From positions 1 through 17,056 of the forward strand of contig DASZOV010000126.1 in the NCBI GenBank assembly GCA_035550595.1: 17,056 nucleotides of DNA, read 5' to 3'. The stretch comes from CALFMR01 sp035550595 (GTDB taxonomy: Bacteria; Acidobacteriota; Vicinamibacteria; Vicinamibacterales; SCN-69-37). Shown here piece after piece: positions 1-7,354 of this stretch (its first letter is position 1; the number at the start of each line of letters is the position of its first letter). Position numbers and translations under genes: made by a program. The notes below the pieces were generated by a model. The model was given only the letters and a program-made list of their open reading frames with translations. It searched no databases and was not told the DNA's origin.

Positions 1-1
1 C

Positions 2-871
2 GCCGCTCGCGACGCGGTCGGCGTGCTCGCGCGCGCGCTCGCGCGCGCCGACGCGTCGCTCGCCGATGTCCGCGCGCGCGTCAACACTGGACTCCTGCCG
101 CCGAACGACTTGCTGTCGTCGCAAGCGGAGCGAGCGCGCGAGCGCGTCTCGCTCATCCAGGCGCAGAACGACGCCGCGCTTGCCGAGGCGCGGCTCGATC
201 GGCTCGTCGGCCTCGATCCGGGCACGCCGCTCGTGACGTCCACGCCGGTCGATCGCGAGACGCCCGGCGCGGCGGCGGTCGCCGCTGAGCCGCTCGGGAC
301 GCTGGTCGCGCGGGCGCGCGGCCAGCGTCCCGAGCGGCAGGCGATCGAGGCGCGCGAAGCGGGGCAGCGTGCGGCCGGCGCGGCGGCGCTCGCCGGTCTG
401 CGGCCGCAGGTGGCCGCGCTCGCGGCCGTCGAGCCCGCCCGGCCGAACACGCGTTTCTTTCCGCGCGCCGATGACTGGCACACGTCCTGGGATCTCGGCG
501 TGAACGTCACCTGGCCGCTCTGGGACGGCGGCCGCGCGCGCGCGGATCACGCCACGAGCGTCGCGCAGGCGAGCGCCACGCACTACGAGCTCGAGGACTT
601 CGACGATGCGCTGGCCGTCGAGATCCGGCAGCGTGTCCTCGACGTGCAGTCCGCCCGCGCCGCGCTCGACGCGTCGGCCGATGCCGTGGCCGCGGCCACC
701 GAGGCACGGCGTGTCGTCGGCGAACGGTTCGACGTCGGCGTGGCGACCAACACCGATCGACTCGAAGCCGAAGTCGCGGAGCGTGAAGCCGAGCTCGAGC
801 GGACACGCCTTGCCGCGGCGCTCCGCGTGGCCGAGGCGCGGTTGCTCCGCGCCGTGGGAGCGCAGCCGTGA
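2..871 (+). CDS. TolC-family outer-membrane efflux protein (5' end truncated)
   Basis: Outer-membrane channel subunit of a tripartite export pump, which would carry substrate from the periplasm to the outside. The open frame runs from base 2 without a start, so the N-terminus, including the signal peptide, lies upstream of the window. About 289 residues are visible. They are rich in long Ala/Arg/Glu heptad-like helices typical of the TolC alpha-helical barrel, and include a tract reading NTGLLPPNDLLSSQAE and a LDRLVGLDPGTPL segment that recurs in OEP-domain proteins. A second half-repeat with a WDLGVNVTWPLWDGGRARA strand region and a DRLEAEVAEREAELER helix follows. The gene stops at 869-871, inside the GTG start of the ABC ATPase (4-bp GTGA overlap), so the two are probably translationally coupled. 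No membrane-fusion (HlyD-like) subunit is seen; if present it would be upstream. Family assignment is fairly sure, substrate unknown. Confidence 0.88.
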   Translation, partial: AARDAVGVLARALARADASLADVRARVNTGLLPPNDLLSSQAERARERVSLIQAQNDAALAEARLDRLVGLDPGTPLVTSTPVDRETPGAAAVAAEPLGTLVARARGQRPERQAIEAREAGQRAAGAAALAGLRPQVAALAAVEPARPNTRFFPRADDWHTSWDLGVNVTWPLWDGGRARADHATSVAQASATHYELEDFDDALAVEIRQRVLDVQSARAALDASADAVAAATEARRVVGERFDVGVATNTDRLEAEVAEREAELERTRLAAALRVAEARLLRAVGAQP

Positions 872-1815
872 GCACGACGCACGCGATCGTCGTCGACAAA
901 TTGTCGCGTATGTTCGGCGCGTTTCGCGCGGTCGACGCGATCAGCTTCGACGTCGCGCGTGGCGAGGTGTTCGGCTTTCTCGGCGCGAATGGCGCCGGCA
1001 AGTCGACGACGATTCGCATGCTGTGCGGACTGCTCGAGCCGTCGTCTGGCAGGGCCGAGGTCGACGGCGTCGACGTAGGCCGCGATCCCGAAGGCGTCAA
1101 ACGGCGCATCGGGTACATGTCGCAGAAGTTCTCCCTCTACGAACGACTGACGGTCGACGAGAACATCCGCTTCTCGGCCGGTCTCTATGGACTGACCGGC
1201 GCACGCCTCGCCGACCGGCGCGCATTCGCGCTCGAGATGGGCGGGCTCAAAGGCAAGGAACGCGTGCTCGCACGGGATCTGCCAGGTGGCTGGCGTCAGC
1301 GGCTCGCGCTCGGCTGTGCGCTCCTGCACGAGCCGAGAATCGTCTTTCTCGACGAGCCGACGGGTGGCGTCGATCCCGTGTCGCGCCGTGAGTTCTGGCG
1401 CCTCATCGACGGTCTCTCGCGTCAGGGGACGACGGTGCTCGTCACGACGCACTATCTCGACGAAGCCGAGCGATGCGACCGCGTGGCCATCATGCACGCC
1501 GGCCGCTTGGCGGCGCTCGGCACCGTGGCCAAGCTCAAGTCCACCTTCGACACACGGCCCATCGTCGAAGTGCGCGCCGCCAATCCGGTGCAGGCCATGA
1601 CCGCGCTCGACGCGATGCCGTCGGTCGAGAAGACGAGTCTCTTCGGGACGACCGTCCATGCCGTGCTGCGCGGACAGGAGACGACGGCAGAGGAGCTGTC
1701 GCGCGCGCTCGCGGAGAAAGGCGTCCATGTCGAGGCGATCGATCCCGTCCTGCCGTCGCTCGAAGACGTGTTCCTCGACGTCATCGATCGAGCCGAGGAG
1801 GCTGGCGCCGCATGA
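868..1815 (+). CDS. ABC transporter ATP-binding protein (YbhF/CcmA-like exporter ATPase)
   Basis: Cytoplasmic ATPase that would energise the two ABC-2 permeases encoded directly downstream. The 315-residue protein has a complete nucleotide-binding domain: Walker A GANGAGKST (residues 39-47), Q-loop Gln86 in YMSQKF, Walker B RIVFLDEP (157-164, catalytic Glu163), D-loop GGVDP and switch His195 in TTHYLDEA. The signature motif is degenerate, LPGGWRQ (138-144) in place of LSGGxxQ, with the usual Ser replaced by Pro. Related drug-export ATPases also depart from consensus here, so I do not read this as inactivation. The C-terminal ~90 residues form the accessory domain common in DrrA/YbhF-type ATPases. 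The start is GTG, overlapping the tolC stop; the stop (1813-1815) overlaps the next ATG by 4 bp (ATGA). Substrate is not inferable. Confidence 0.94.
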   Translation: MSTTHAIVVDKLSRMFGAFRAVDAISFDVARGEVFGFLGANGAGKSTTIRMLCGLLEPSSGRAEVDGVDVGRDPEGVKRRIGYMSQKFSLYERLTVDENIRFSAGLYGLTGARLADRRAFALEMGGLKGKERVLARDLPGGWRQRLALGCALLHEPRIVFLDEPTGGVDPVSRREFWRLIDGLSRQGTTVLVTTHYLDEAERCDRVAIMHAGRLAALGTVAKLKSTFDTRPIVEVRAANPVQAMTALDAMPSVEKTSLFGTTVHAVLRGQETTAEELSRALAEKGVHVEAIDPVLPSLEDVFLDVIDRAEEAGAA

Positions 1816-2912
1816 CCGGACTCTGGGCCGTCGCGATCAAGGAACTCCGGCAGATCCGCCGCGATCGACGGACGCTCACGATCCTCGTCTTCGTGCCGAC
1901 GTTCTTCCTGTTCCTCTACGGCTACGCGCTGAACTTCGACATCCGTCACGTCTCGCTGGCCGTTCAGGATCGCGACGGCACGCCCGAGAGCCGCGCGCTC
2001 GTCGCCGACTTCGCGCGCTCGGCCTATTTCGACGTCGTGGCCGCCCCCGAATCCGATCGTCAGATCGACGCGCTCGTCGATCGCGGCACCGCACGCGCGG
2101 TGCTGGTCATTCCGGTCGGCTTCGCGCGGACGCTCGGCGAGGGTGGGTCGCCAGCCGTACAGGTCCTCATCGACGGCGACAATGCGAACACGGCGACGAC
2201 CGTGCTCGGCTACGTGACGGCGCTCCTGCAGAGCGCGTCGTTCGGCGCCACGGGCGAACGGCCGCACGCCGCACTCGTGTCCGTCGAGCCGCGCGTCTGG
2301 TACAACCCAGAACTTCGCAGCACGGTGTTTCTCGTGCCTGGGCTCATCGCGTTCATCTCGATGATCACGGCCGTCATCTCGACGGCGCTCTCGATCGTGC
2401 GCGAGAAAGAGCGCGGCACGATGGAGCAGGTCCGCATGGCGCCCGTGTCGACGACGGCGTTCGTCGCGGGCAAGACGCTGCCATACCTCGTGCTGTCGCA
2501 GGCCGGCGCGCTCGCCATCATCGCTGCGGCCATGGTCTTCTTCGACCTGCCGATGCGTGGCAACTGGCTGGCGCTCTTCGTCGCGATCACGCTCTTCCTC
2601 ATCGGCGCGCTCGGCACGGGGCTGTTCATCTCGACGGTCGCCGACACGCAGGACGTCGCGTTCCAGGCCGCCGCGATCGTGGCGCTGCTGCCGACGCTGA
2701 TTCTGTCGGGCTTCATTTTTCCGCTCTCGAGCATGCCTGTAGTCCTGCAATGGATCTCCGCGCTCGTGCCCGCGCGCTACTTTCTTGTCGCGCTTCGCGG
2801 CATCGTGCTGAAGGGGCTCGGGCTGGAGTTCCTTTGGCCATCGCTCGCCGCGATGGGCATCTACGCGCTGGCGGTGTACGCGCTGTCGGCGGTGAGGCTC
2901 GCGCGCCAATGA
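1812..2912 (+). CDS. ABC-2 type transporter permease, first of a pair
   Basis: Inner-membrane permease of the exporter, 366 residues, close to the usual ~370 of the YbhS/YbhR/YhhJ group. It starts with a cytoplasmic amphipathic segment (AIKELRQIRRDRR), then a membrane helix around residues 22-40, a large extracytoplasmic domain (about 45-170) and five further hydrophobic helices from ~173 to the end. Family landmarks are REKERGTMEQ (197-206), LSGFIFP (298-304) and ARYFLVALRGIVLKG (321-335). The ATG at 1812 overlaps the ATPase stop (ATGA) and its own stop at 2910-2912 overlaps the next permease's ATG in the same way, so the three genes are surely one transcript. Longer in-frame readings upstream run through the ATPase gene and are not real. 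It probably pairs with the second permease as a heterodimer. Confidence 0.93.
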   Translation: MTGLWAVAIKELRQIRRDRRTLTILVFVPTFFLFLYGYALNFDIRHVSLAVQDRDGTPESRALVADFARSAYFDVVAAPESDRQIDALVDRGTARAVLVIPVGFARTLGEGGSPAVQVLIDGDNANTATTVLGYVTALLQSASFGATGERPHAALVSVEPRVWYNPELRSTVFLVPGLIAFISMITAVISTALSIVREKERGTMEQVRMAPVSTTAFVAGKTLPYLVLSQAGALAIIAAAMVFFDLPMRGNWLALFVAITLFLIGALGTGLFISTVADTQDVAFQAAAIVALLPTLILSGFIFPLSSMPVVLQWISALVPARYFLVALRGIVLKGLGLEFLWPSLAAMGIYALAVYALSAVRLARQ

Positions 2913-4033
2913 TCGGCCGCATCCGCACGCTCGTCTGGAAGGAGTTCCTCGAGCTCCGGCGGACGCCGCAGCTCCTGCGGCTCGTGCTCGTCGCGCCCGT
3001 CCTGCAACTCGCGATGCTCGGTTACGCGGCCACGACCGACGTCCAGCACGTGCCAATCGTCGTGGTCGACGGCGATCGATCGCCCGCGAGCCGGCAACTG
3101 CTGGAAACATTCGCCGCGTCGCCGTACTTCGACGTTGTCGGCGAGCGGATGGCTCCAAGCGCGATTGATGACGACTTGGAACGCGGGCGGGCGTGGCTGG
3201 CGGTGCTCGTGCCGCCGCGGTTCGGCGACGACCTCGCGCGGGCTCGAGTGCGCGGCACGGCCGGACCGTCGATTCAGGTCATTGCCGACGGCACAGACGC
3301 GAACTCGTCGGGCGTGGCGTTGTCCTACGTGCAAGGGCTCGTCGGCCAATATGCGACGGTTGTGGCGGGCCCCGCAGCGCGCGGCGCACCTCAGCTCGAC
3401 GGTCGGGTGCGCGTGTGGTTCAATCCCGATCTCGAGAGCCGCAATTTCATGGTGCCCGGCGTCCTGGCCGTGCTGCTGCTGGTCGTCACGGCCAATCTCA
3501 CGTCGATGGCCATCGTGCGCGAGCGCGAGACCGGGACGTTGGATCAGTTGAACGTCACGCCCATCACGCGCAGCGAGATCATCCTCGGCAAGCTGCTGCC
3601 GTACTCGCTCGTCGGACTCGTCGACGTGGTTCTCGTCATCGCGATTGCCGTGCTGTGGTTCCAGGTCCCGCTCCGCGGCAGTGTCGCACTGCTGTTCCTC
3701 TCGAGCCTCGTCTATCTCGTCTGCACGCTCGGCCTCGGCCTGCTCGTCTCGACGATGTCGTCGACGCAGCAGCAGGCGATGATGACGGCGACGTTCTTCT
3801 TCCTCGTGCCGATGATCTACCTGTCCGGCTTCATCTTTCCGATCGAGAACATGCCCACGGTCATCCAGTGGGTGACGTTCGTCATCCCGCTCCGCTATTT
3901 CCTCGTGATCGTCCGTGGCATCTTCCTGAAGGGCACGGGCATGGCCGTGCTCTGGCCGTCGTTTGTTGCGCTCGCGGTCTGGGGCGTCGCGGTCGTCGTC
4001 CTTGCCGTGGCGCGGTCGAGCAAGCGAGCATAG
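2909..4033 (+). CDS. ABC-2 type transporter permease, second of a pair
   Basis: Second inner-membrane permease, 374 residues and a visible paralogue of the preceding one. It has the same layout of an N-terminal cytoplasmic WKEFLELRRTPQ segment, first helix (~22-40), extracytoplasmic domain (~42-175) and C-terminal helices. Matching landmarks are RERETGTLDQL (204-214), LSGFIFP (305-311) and RYFLVIVRGIFLKG (329-342). The extracytoplasmic domains differ more than the membrane cores, as expected for a duplicated pair that now assembles as a heterodimer with the single ATPase. The start overlaps the previous stop by 4 bp. It ends 3 bp before the DUF72 gene, which may be cotranscribed although its function looks unrelated. 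Confidence 0.93.
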   Translation: MIGRIRTLVWKEFLELRRTPQLLRLVLVAPVLQLAMLGYAATTDVQHVPIVVVDGDRSPASRQLLETFAASPYFDVVGERMAPSAIDDDLERGRAWLAVLVPPRFGDDLARARVRGTAGPSIQVIADGTDANSSGVALSYVQGLVGQYATVVAGPAARGAPQLDGRVRVWFNPDLESRNFMVPGVLAVLLLVVTANLTSMAIVRERETGTLDQLNVTPITRSEIILGKLLPYSLVGLVDVVLVIAIAVLWFQVPLRGSVALLFLSSLVYLVCTLGLGLLVSTMSSTQQQAMMTATFFFLVPMIYLSGFIFPIENMPTVIQWVTFVIPLRYFLVIVRGIFLKGTGMAVLWPSFVALAVWGVAVVVLAVARSSKRA

Positions 4034-4036
4034 GAC

Positions 4037-4759
4037 ATGCGGATTCACGTCGGGACGTCGGGCTACAACTACCCGGAGTGGAAAGGGCACTTCTATCCGG
4101 AGAAGATCGCGGCCAAGGCGATGTACGCGTTCTACGCGGAGCACTTCCACAGCGTCGAGATCAACGCGACGTTCTACCGGATGCCCGCGCCGAAGACGAT
4201 CGAGAACTGGCGCGCGCAGGCGCCCGAGCCGTTCACCTACGCGCTCAAGGCGCCGCGGCAGATCACGCACGATCGCCGGCTCACCGACTGCGAGGACGCC
4301 GTCCGCTATTTCATCGAGACCGCGCAGGGCCTCGGCCCTCATCTCGGTCCGCTGTTGTTCCAGTTGCCGCCCAGCCTCAGGTGCGATCTCGGCCGTCTCG
4401 AGGCATGTCTCGCGCTCGTGCCGAAGGACGTGCGCATCGCGTTCGAGTTCCGGCACGAGTCATGGCTCGTGCCGGAGGTCTACGAACGGCTGTCGGCCCA
4501 CGGCGCCGCGCTCTGCATCGCGGACTTCGGCGATCACGTCACGCCGTTCGTGCCGACGGCGAAGCACGGCTATTTCCGCTTGCGCGACGAGGGCTACACG
4601 CCGCCGGATCTCGAGCGCTGGGCCGACCAGGTGCTCGCGCAAGAGGGCACCTGGGAGTCCGCGTTCGTGTACTTCAAGCACGAGGACGAAGGGAAAGGCC
4701 CGGCGTTCGCCCGCGCGTTTCTCGAGATGCTGCGCGCGCGCGGCGTTACGCCGGTATGA
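4037..4759 (+). CDS. DUF72 (YecE-like) TIM-barrel protein
   Basis: Member of the DUF72/YecE family, a widespread cytoplasmic TIM-barrel fold without an established reaction. The length of 240 residues is normal. Family landmarks are all present in order: VGTSGYNYPEWKG near the N-terminus, EINATFYRMP, FTYALKAPRQITH, LLFQLPPS, IAFEFRHESW, GYFRLR and a terminal VYFKHEDEGKGPAFA. The ATG at 4037 lies 3 bp after the second permease stop, so transcription from the efflux operon is likely. A GCGAG tract 8 nt upstream is a modest ribosome-binding site. The 3' end overlaps the convergent hydrolase gene by 14 bp. Identity of the family is secure; biochemical function is not known from sequence. Confidence 0.92.
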   Translation: MRIHVGTSGYNYPEWKGHFYPEKIAAKAMYAFYAEHFHSVEINATFYRMPAPKTIENWRAQAPEPFTYALKAPRQITHDRRLTDCEDAVRYFIETAQGLGPHLGPLLFQLPPSLRCDLGRLEACLALVPKDVRIAFEFRHESWLVPEVYERLSAHGAALCIADFGDHVTPFVPTAKHGYFRLRDEGYTPPDLERWADQVLAQEGTWESAFVYFKHEDEGKGPAFARAFLEMLRARGVTPV

Positions 4760-5801
4760 CGGTCGACAGGAAGTCCAGCGCCGTCGTCTCCGCCCAGTAG
4801 CCGTCGTCATCGCTCGAGGGCGGAGCGAGAAACCCGCAGTGGCCGCCGTGCGGCGTGACCTCCACGCGCACGTACGGATTGCCGGCCAGTACGGGATCGG
4901 CGAACTGACCGGCCGGCACGACGGGGTCGTCGGCCGCGGCCAGAATCAACGTCGGGACACGAATGCGGTCCGCCACGCGGATGGCGCTCGCGCGATGGTA
5001 GTAGCGCGCGGCGTCGCCGAAGCCGTGGTGCGGCGCCGTGTAGACGTCGTCGAAGCGGCGGATCGTCCACACGCGATCGAGCTCGGATAGATCGAAGAGA
5101 TCGGGATGGCGTTCGGCTTTGCGCCGCATCCGCTTCTTCAGGTTGCGCACGAAGTTGAAGTGATAAGCGATGTTCGACCGCCGCTCGATGGCGCGCACGC
5201 ATCGATCGAGATCGATCGTCGGGCAGATCGCCACGACACCGCGAACGGCGATATCCGGATGGTCGGCGAGCTCACCGGCGAGCTTCACCGTCAGGTTGCC
5301 GCCGAGCGAGTAGCCGACGACGCCGAAATGCGTGAGGCCATCGGTGGCGGCGAGCGCACGCATGACCGCGCGCGGATCGTCGGTGAGCCCGGAATGATAG
5401 AGGCCGGGCGACAGGTGCTCGGTGCCGCCGCAGTTGCGCTGGTTGAGGAGGACCGCGTTCCAGCCACGGCGCCACGCCTTGTCGGCGAGCCCGCGCATGT
5501 AGTGGACGCTCGACGATCCTTCGAGTCCGTGCAGGCCGAGGAGCGTGGGCGCGGCGGTGCGATTGGGTTGCCAGTAACAGTGCGCGAGGACGCGCGTGTC
5601 CAGCGCCACGTCGAACAGGCGCGCTTCGGGTGCCGGCAGCGCAGGGAAGTCCCGGCGGCGCGCCCAAGCCACGAGCGTCATGACGTGACCGTTCGAGAGC
5701 CCGCGACGCGGATGGTACGGACGGAGGTTGAACGGCGGCAGGGCCGGCGCGCCCGGATCAACGATGGCGGGCGGATCGACCGAAACAGTCGACGAAGACA
5801 C
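4746..5801 (-). CDS. yheT: YheT-family alpha/beta hydrolase
   Basis: Predicted serine hydrolase of the YheT/COG0429 group (esterase/lipase-like; natural substrate unknown). The 351 residues match the family length. Visible landmarks are the N-terminal RPYHPRRGLSNGHVMTL segment, the oxyanion-hole strand LLGLHGLEGSSSVHY (88-101), the nucleophile elbow GYSLGGN with Ser165, an acid candidate Asp291/Asp292 in AAADDPVVP, and catalytic His321 in HGGHCGF. NQRNCGGTEH (120-129) is also characteristic. There is no signal peptide, so it should be cytoplasmic or loosely membrane-bound. The GTG start at 5801 fits the family N-terminus. No Shine-Dalgarno is seen, but a CATAAT box ends 7 nt upstream, so the mRNA may be leaderless. 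It is convergent with DUF72 and divergent from the GT-C-like gene. Confidence 0.93.
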   Translation of the reverse strand: MSSSTVSVDPPAIVDPGAPALPPFNLRPYHPRRGLSNGHVMTLVAWARRRDFPALPAPEARLFDVALDTRVLAHCYWQPNRTAAPTLLGLHGLEGSSSVHYMRGLADKAWRRGWNAVLLNQRNCGGTEHLSPGLYHSGLTDDPRAVMRALAATDGLTHFGVVGYSLGGNLTVKLAGELADHPDIAVRGVVAICPTIDLDRCVRAIERRSNIAYHFNFVRNLKKRMRRKAERHPDLFDLSELDRVWTIRRFDDVYTAPHHGFGDAARYYHRASAIRVADRIRVPTLILAAADDPVVPAGQFADPVLAGNPYVRVEVTPHGGHCGFLAPPSSDDDGYWAETTALDFLSTVIPA

Positions 5802-5808
5802 TCAGATC

Positions 5809-5814
5809 ATTATG
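5809..5814 (-). promoter_or_regulatory. Putative -10 box (CATAAT) of the yheT-like gene
   Basis: On the minus strand CATAAT is followed by 7 nt and then the GTG start. With the usual 6-7 nt to +1, transcription would begin at or next to the start codon. No Shine-Dalgarno lies between. A convincing -35 hexamer is absent, and the -35 area falls in the heptamer repeat at 5824-5858. Confidence 0.45.
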
Positions 5815-5823
5815 TGCGGATTT

Positions 5824-5881
5824 CAAACTTCGAACTTTGAACTTCGAACTTCGAACGGACGAGGCGCCTTCGGCGCATCTT
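5824..5881 (+). repeat. Composite repeat copy A: five 7-bp units plus 19-nt hairpin block
   Basis: Five tandem 7-mers of consensus CGAACTT (CAAACTT, CGAACTT, TGAACTT, CGAACTT, CGAACGG; 5824-5858) are followed by a 4-nt spacer ACGA and the block GGCGCCTTCGGCGCATCTT (5863-5881). The block contains a perfect 5-bp hairpin, GCGCC-TTC-GGCGC. Copy B at 12520-12577 has the same order, unit number and an identical 19-nt block. Copy A fills most of the gap between the divergent yheT-like and GT-C-like genes. It covers the expected -35 region of the former, and if the latter is transcribed from upstream the hairpin would lie in its leader. There is no T-run, so it is not a classical terminator. Confidence 0.85.
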
Positions 5882-5887
5882 GAGGTT

Positions 5888-5891
5888 GGAG
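5888..5891 (+). promoter_or_regulatory. Ribosome-binding site deciding the start at 5900
   Basis: GGAG with an 8-nt spacer before ATG 5900. It supports this start over the upstream TTG at 5837, which lies in repeat DNA. A second ATG follows immediately at 5903. Confidence 0.6.
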
Positions 5892-5899
5892 CTCGCTCG

Positions 5900-7354
5900 A
5901 TGATGACGACCGACGGCGAGCCGCTGATGGCCTCTGCAGATGCAGTCGGGCCGAGCGCGGTGCCGCGTGCGCTACTCGCGGCCGCGCTCGTCGTCTGGGC
6001 CGTCGTCTTTCTTGCCGTCTACGTGCCGCGCGTCGGTCACGGATTCGTGCAGGACGACTTCGCGTGGATCGCGTCGAGCCGCATCGCGCATCTCTCCGAC
6101 ATCGCGCGCATTTTCCGAAGTGACAACGGCTTCTATCGTCCCGTCGTCGCGCTCACGTTCGCGGCCGATCGCGCGCTGTTCGGGCTGCGTCCGTTCGGCT
6201 ATGGCCTGACGAACCTACTGCTGGCCCTCGCCTGCGCCGGAGCCATTGCGTGGCTCGCGCGCGGCCTCGCGTTGCGATGGCCGGCCGCTGTTTTCGCGGG
6301 CGCGCTATGGCTGCTCAATCCGCACGGTCTGCACTGGGCGCTGCTTTGGACGAGCGGACGCACGGCGCTACTGCTCTCACTCTTCGCGGCGCTCACCGCC
6401 GCGGCCGTCGTCCGCGGCCGATTGGCACTGGCCGGCGTGTTTTTCGCCGCTGCGCTTCTGTCGAAGGAAGAAGCGGTCGTCGTGGGCGCGGTCTTCACGG
6501 CATGGCTGTGGATTCGGCCGCCAGCGGCAACTCGCGGTGGGCGCGTCGCGCGGCCAATGGCCTGGACCGCAATCTGGATCGTGATCCTCGGTGCGTACTG
6601 CTGGGCCAGGTCCGGAACCGGCGCGATGACGCCATGGACGGCGCCCGCGTACTACGCCTTCACCTCCGCGCCCGCCGCGGTGCTTCGAAATCTGCTCGAA
6701 TATCTGGATCGAGCGTCGACGTTCGCCGTCGCCGCGGCCGTCGTCGCGCTTGTATTGCTGCGTCCGGCTCGTTGGCGTCCGGCGCCTGCCATGTCGCGGG
6801 CACTCGTTTGTTGCGGGCTGTGGATCGCCGGCGGCCTTGCGATCACCGTCTTCCTGCCCGTGCGATCGGATCTCTACGCGTGCCTGCCGTCGATCGGGAC
6901 CTGTCTGGCCGCGGCCATCGTCGTCGATCGCGCGTGGACGTGGTCGACACACGCCGGTCGTCGCCGTGCGGTCGTAGTCGCCGCGATCGTGCCGATCGCG
7001 TTGTATCCGATGTACGTCTCGCGATCGGCGCGCTGGGTGTCCCTTGCGGATCTCTCGACGCGTGTGCTCGACGAGCTCCCGTCCTTGACCGCCGATCTGC
7101 CGGACGGATCGACGGTCATCCTGCACGATGACGTCGCGTCGCGCGCCACTCTCTCGGGCGCGTTCGGCGTCATGCTCAACGACGCGTGGAACCTCGAAGG
7201 ACACCACCCGCTCGTCTTCTGGCTGGACTCGCGTCCGAACCGCCAACCGCGGCCCTGCGCCTCGTGCGCGGCTCGCAGCCTGCGACTCGTTGGCGGGCGT
7301 CTCGTGCGCGACGCCGCGGCGCCGCTCAGTGGGGCCGCAGGTCGTACACGATGA
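5900..7354 (+). CDS. Polytopic membrane protein, GT-C glycosyltransferase-like (PMT/TMTC-like)
   Basis: Inner-membrane protein of 484 residues with about ten hydrophobic segments, probably a polyprenyl-phosphosugar-dependent glycosyltransferase of GT-C fold. After the first helix (~25-43) comes HGFVQDDFAWI with the acidic pair Asp52-Asp53 in the first extracytoplasmic loop, where GT-C enzymes carry their catalytic acid. Further on are NGFYRPVVALTF, FGYGLTNLLLAL, NPHGLHWALLWTSGRTALL and LLSKEEAVV, an order seen in O-mannosyltransferase-like families. A short soluble tail follows the last helix. I chose the ATG at 5900 because GGAG sits at 5888-5891, 8 nt upstream. The open frame extends further, to a TTG at 5837, but that codon lies inside the heptamer repeat. 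The 3' end overlaps the convergent membrane gene by 29 bp. The substrate is not inferable, and the enzymatic role is inference from topology and motifs. Confidence 0.78.
   Translation: MMTTDGEPLMASADAVGPSAVPRALLAAALVVWAVVFLAVYVPRVGHGFVQDDFAWIASSRIAHLSDIARIFRSDNGFYRPVVALTFAADRALFGLRPFGYGLTNLLLALACAGAIAWLARGLALRWPAAVFAGALWLLNPHGLHWALLWTSGRTALLLSLFAALTAAAVVRGRLALAGVFFAAALLSKEEAVVVGAVFTAWLWIRPPAATRGGRVARPMAWTAIWIVILGAYCWARSGTGAMTPWTAPAYYAFTSAPAAVLRNLLEYLDRASTFAVAAAVVALVLLRPARWRPAPAMSRALVCCGLWIAGGLAITVFLPVRSDLYACLPSIGTCLAAAIVVDRAWTWSTHAGRRRAVVVAAIVPIALYPMYVSRSARWVSLADLSTRVLDELPSLTADLPDGSTVILHDDVASRATLSGAFGVMLNDAWNLEGHHPLVFWLDSRPNRQPRPCASCAARSLRLVGGRLVRDAAAPLSGAAGRTR

Noticed and set aside
1..871. 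HlyD-type membrane-fusion subunit expected with the efflux operon
   Set aside because: No such gene is between TolC and the ATPase or downstream. It may lie upstream of the window, but nothing here supports a call.
1452..4456. Long minus-strand open frames opposite the ABC transporter genes
   Set aside because: Their translations are Arg/Glu/His-rich composition shadows, while the plus-strand frames carry full ABC motifs and overlapping start/stop junctions.
5863..5881. Hairpin as an intrinsic terminator
   Set aside because: The stem is only 5 bp and no T-run follows. The same block recurs at 12559-12577 as part of a repeat, and copy A lies between divergent genes, where no terminator is expected.
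5837..5899. N-terminal extension of the GT-C-like gene to the TTG at 5837
   Set aside because: The TTG and the first residues are encoded by the heptamer repeat, and a good ribosome-binding site precedes the ATG at 5900.
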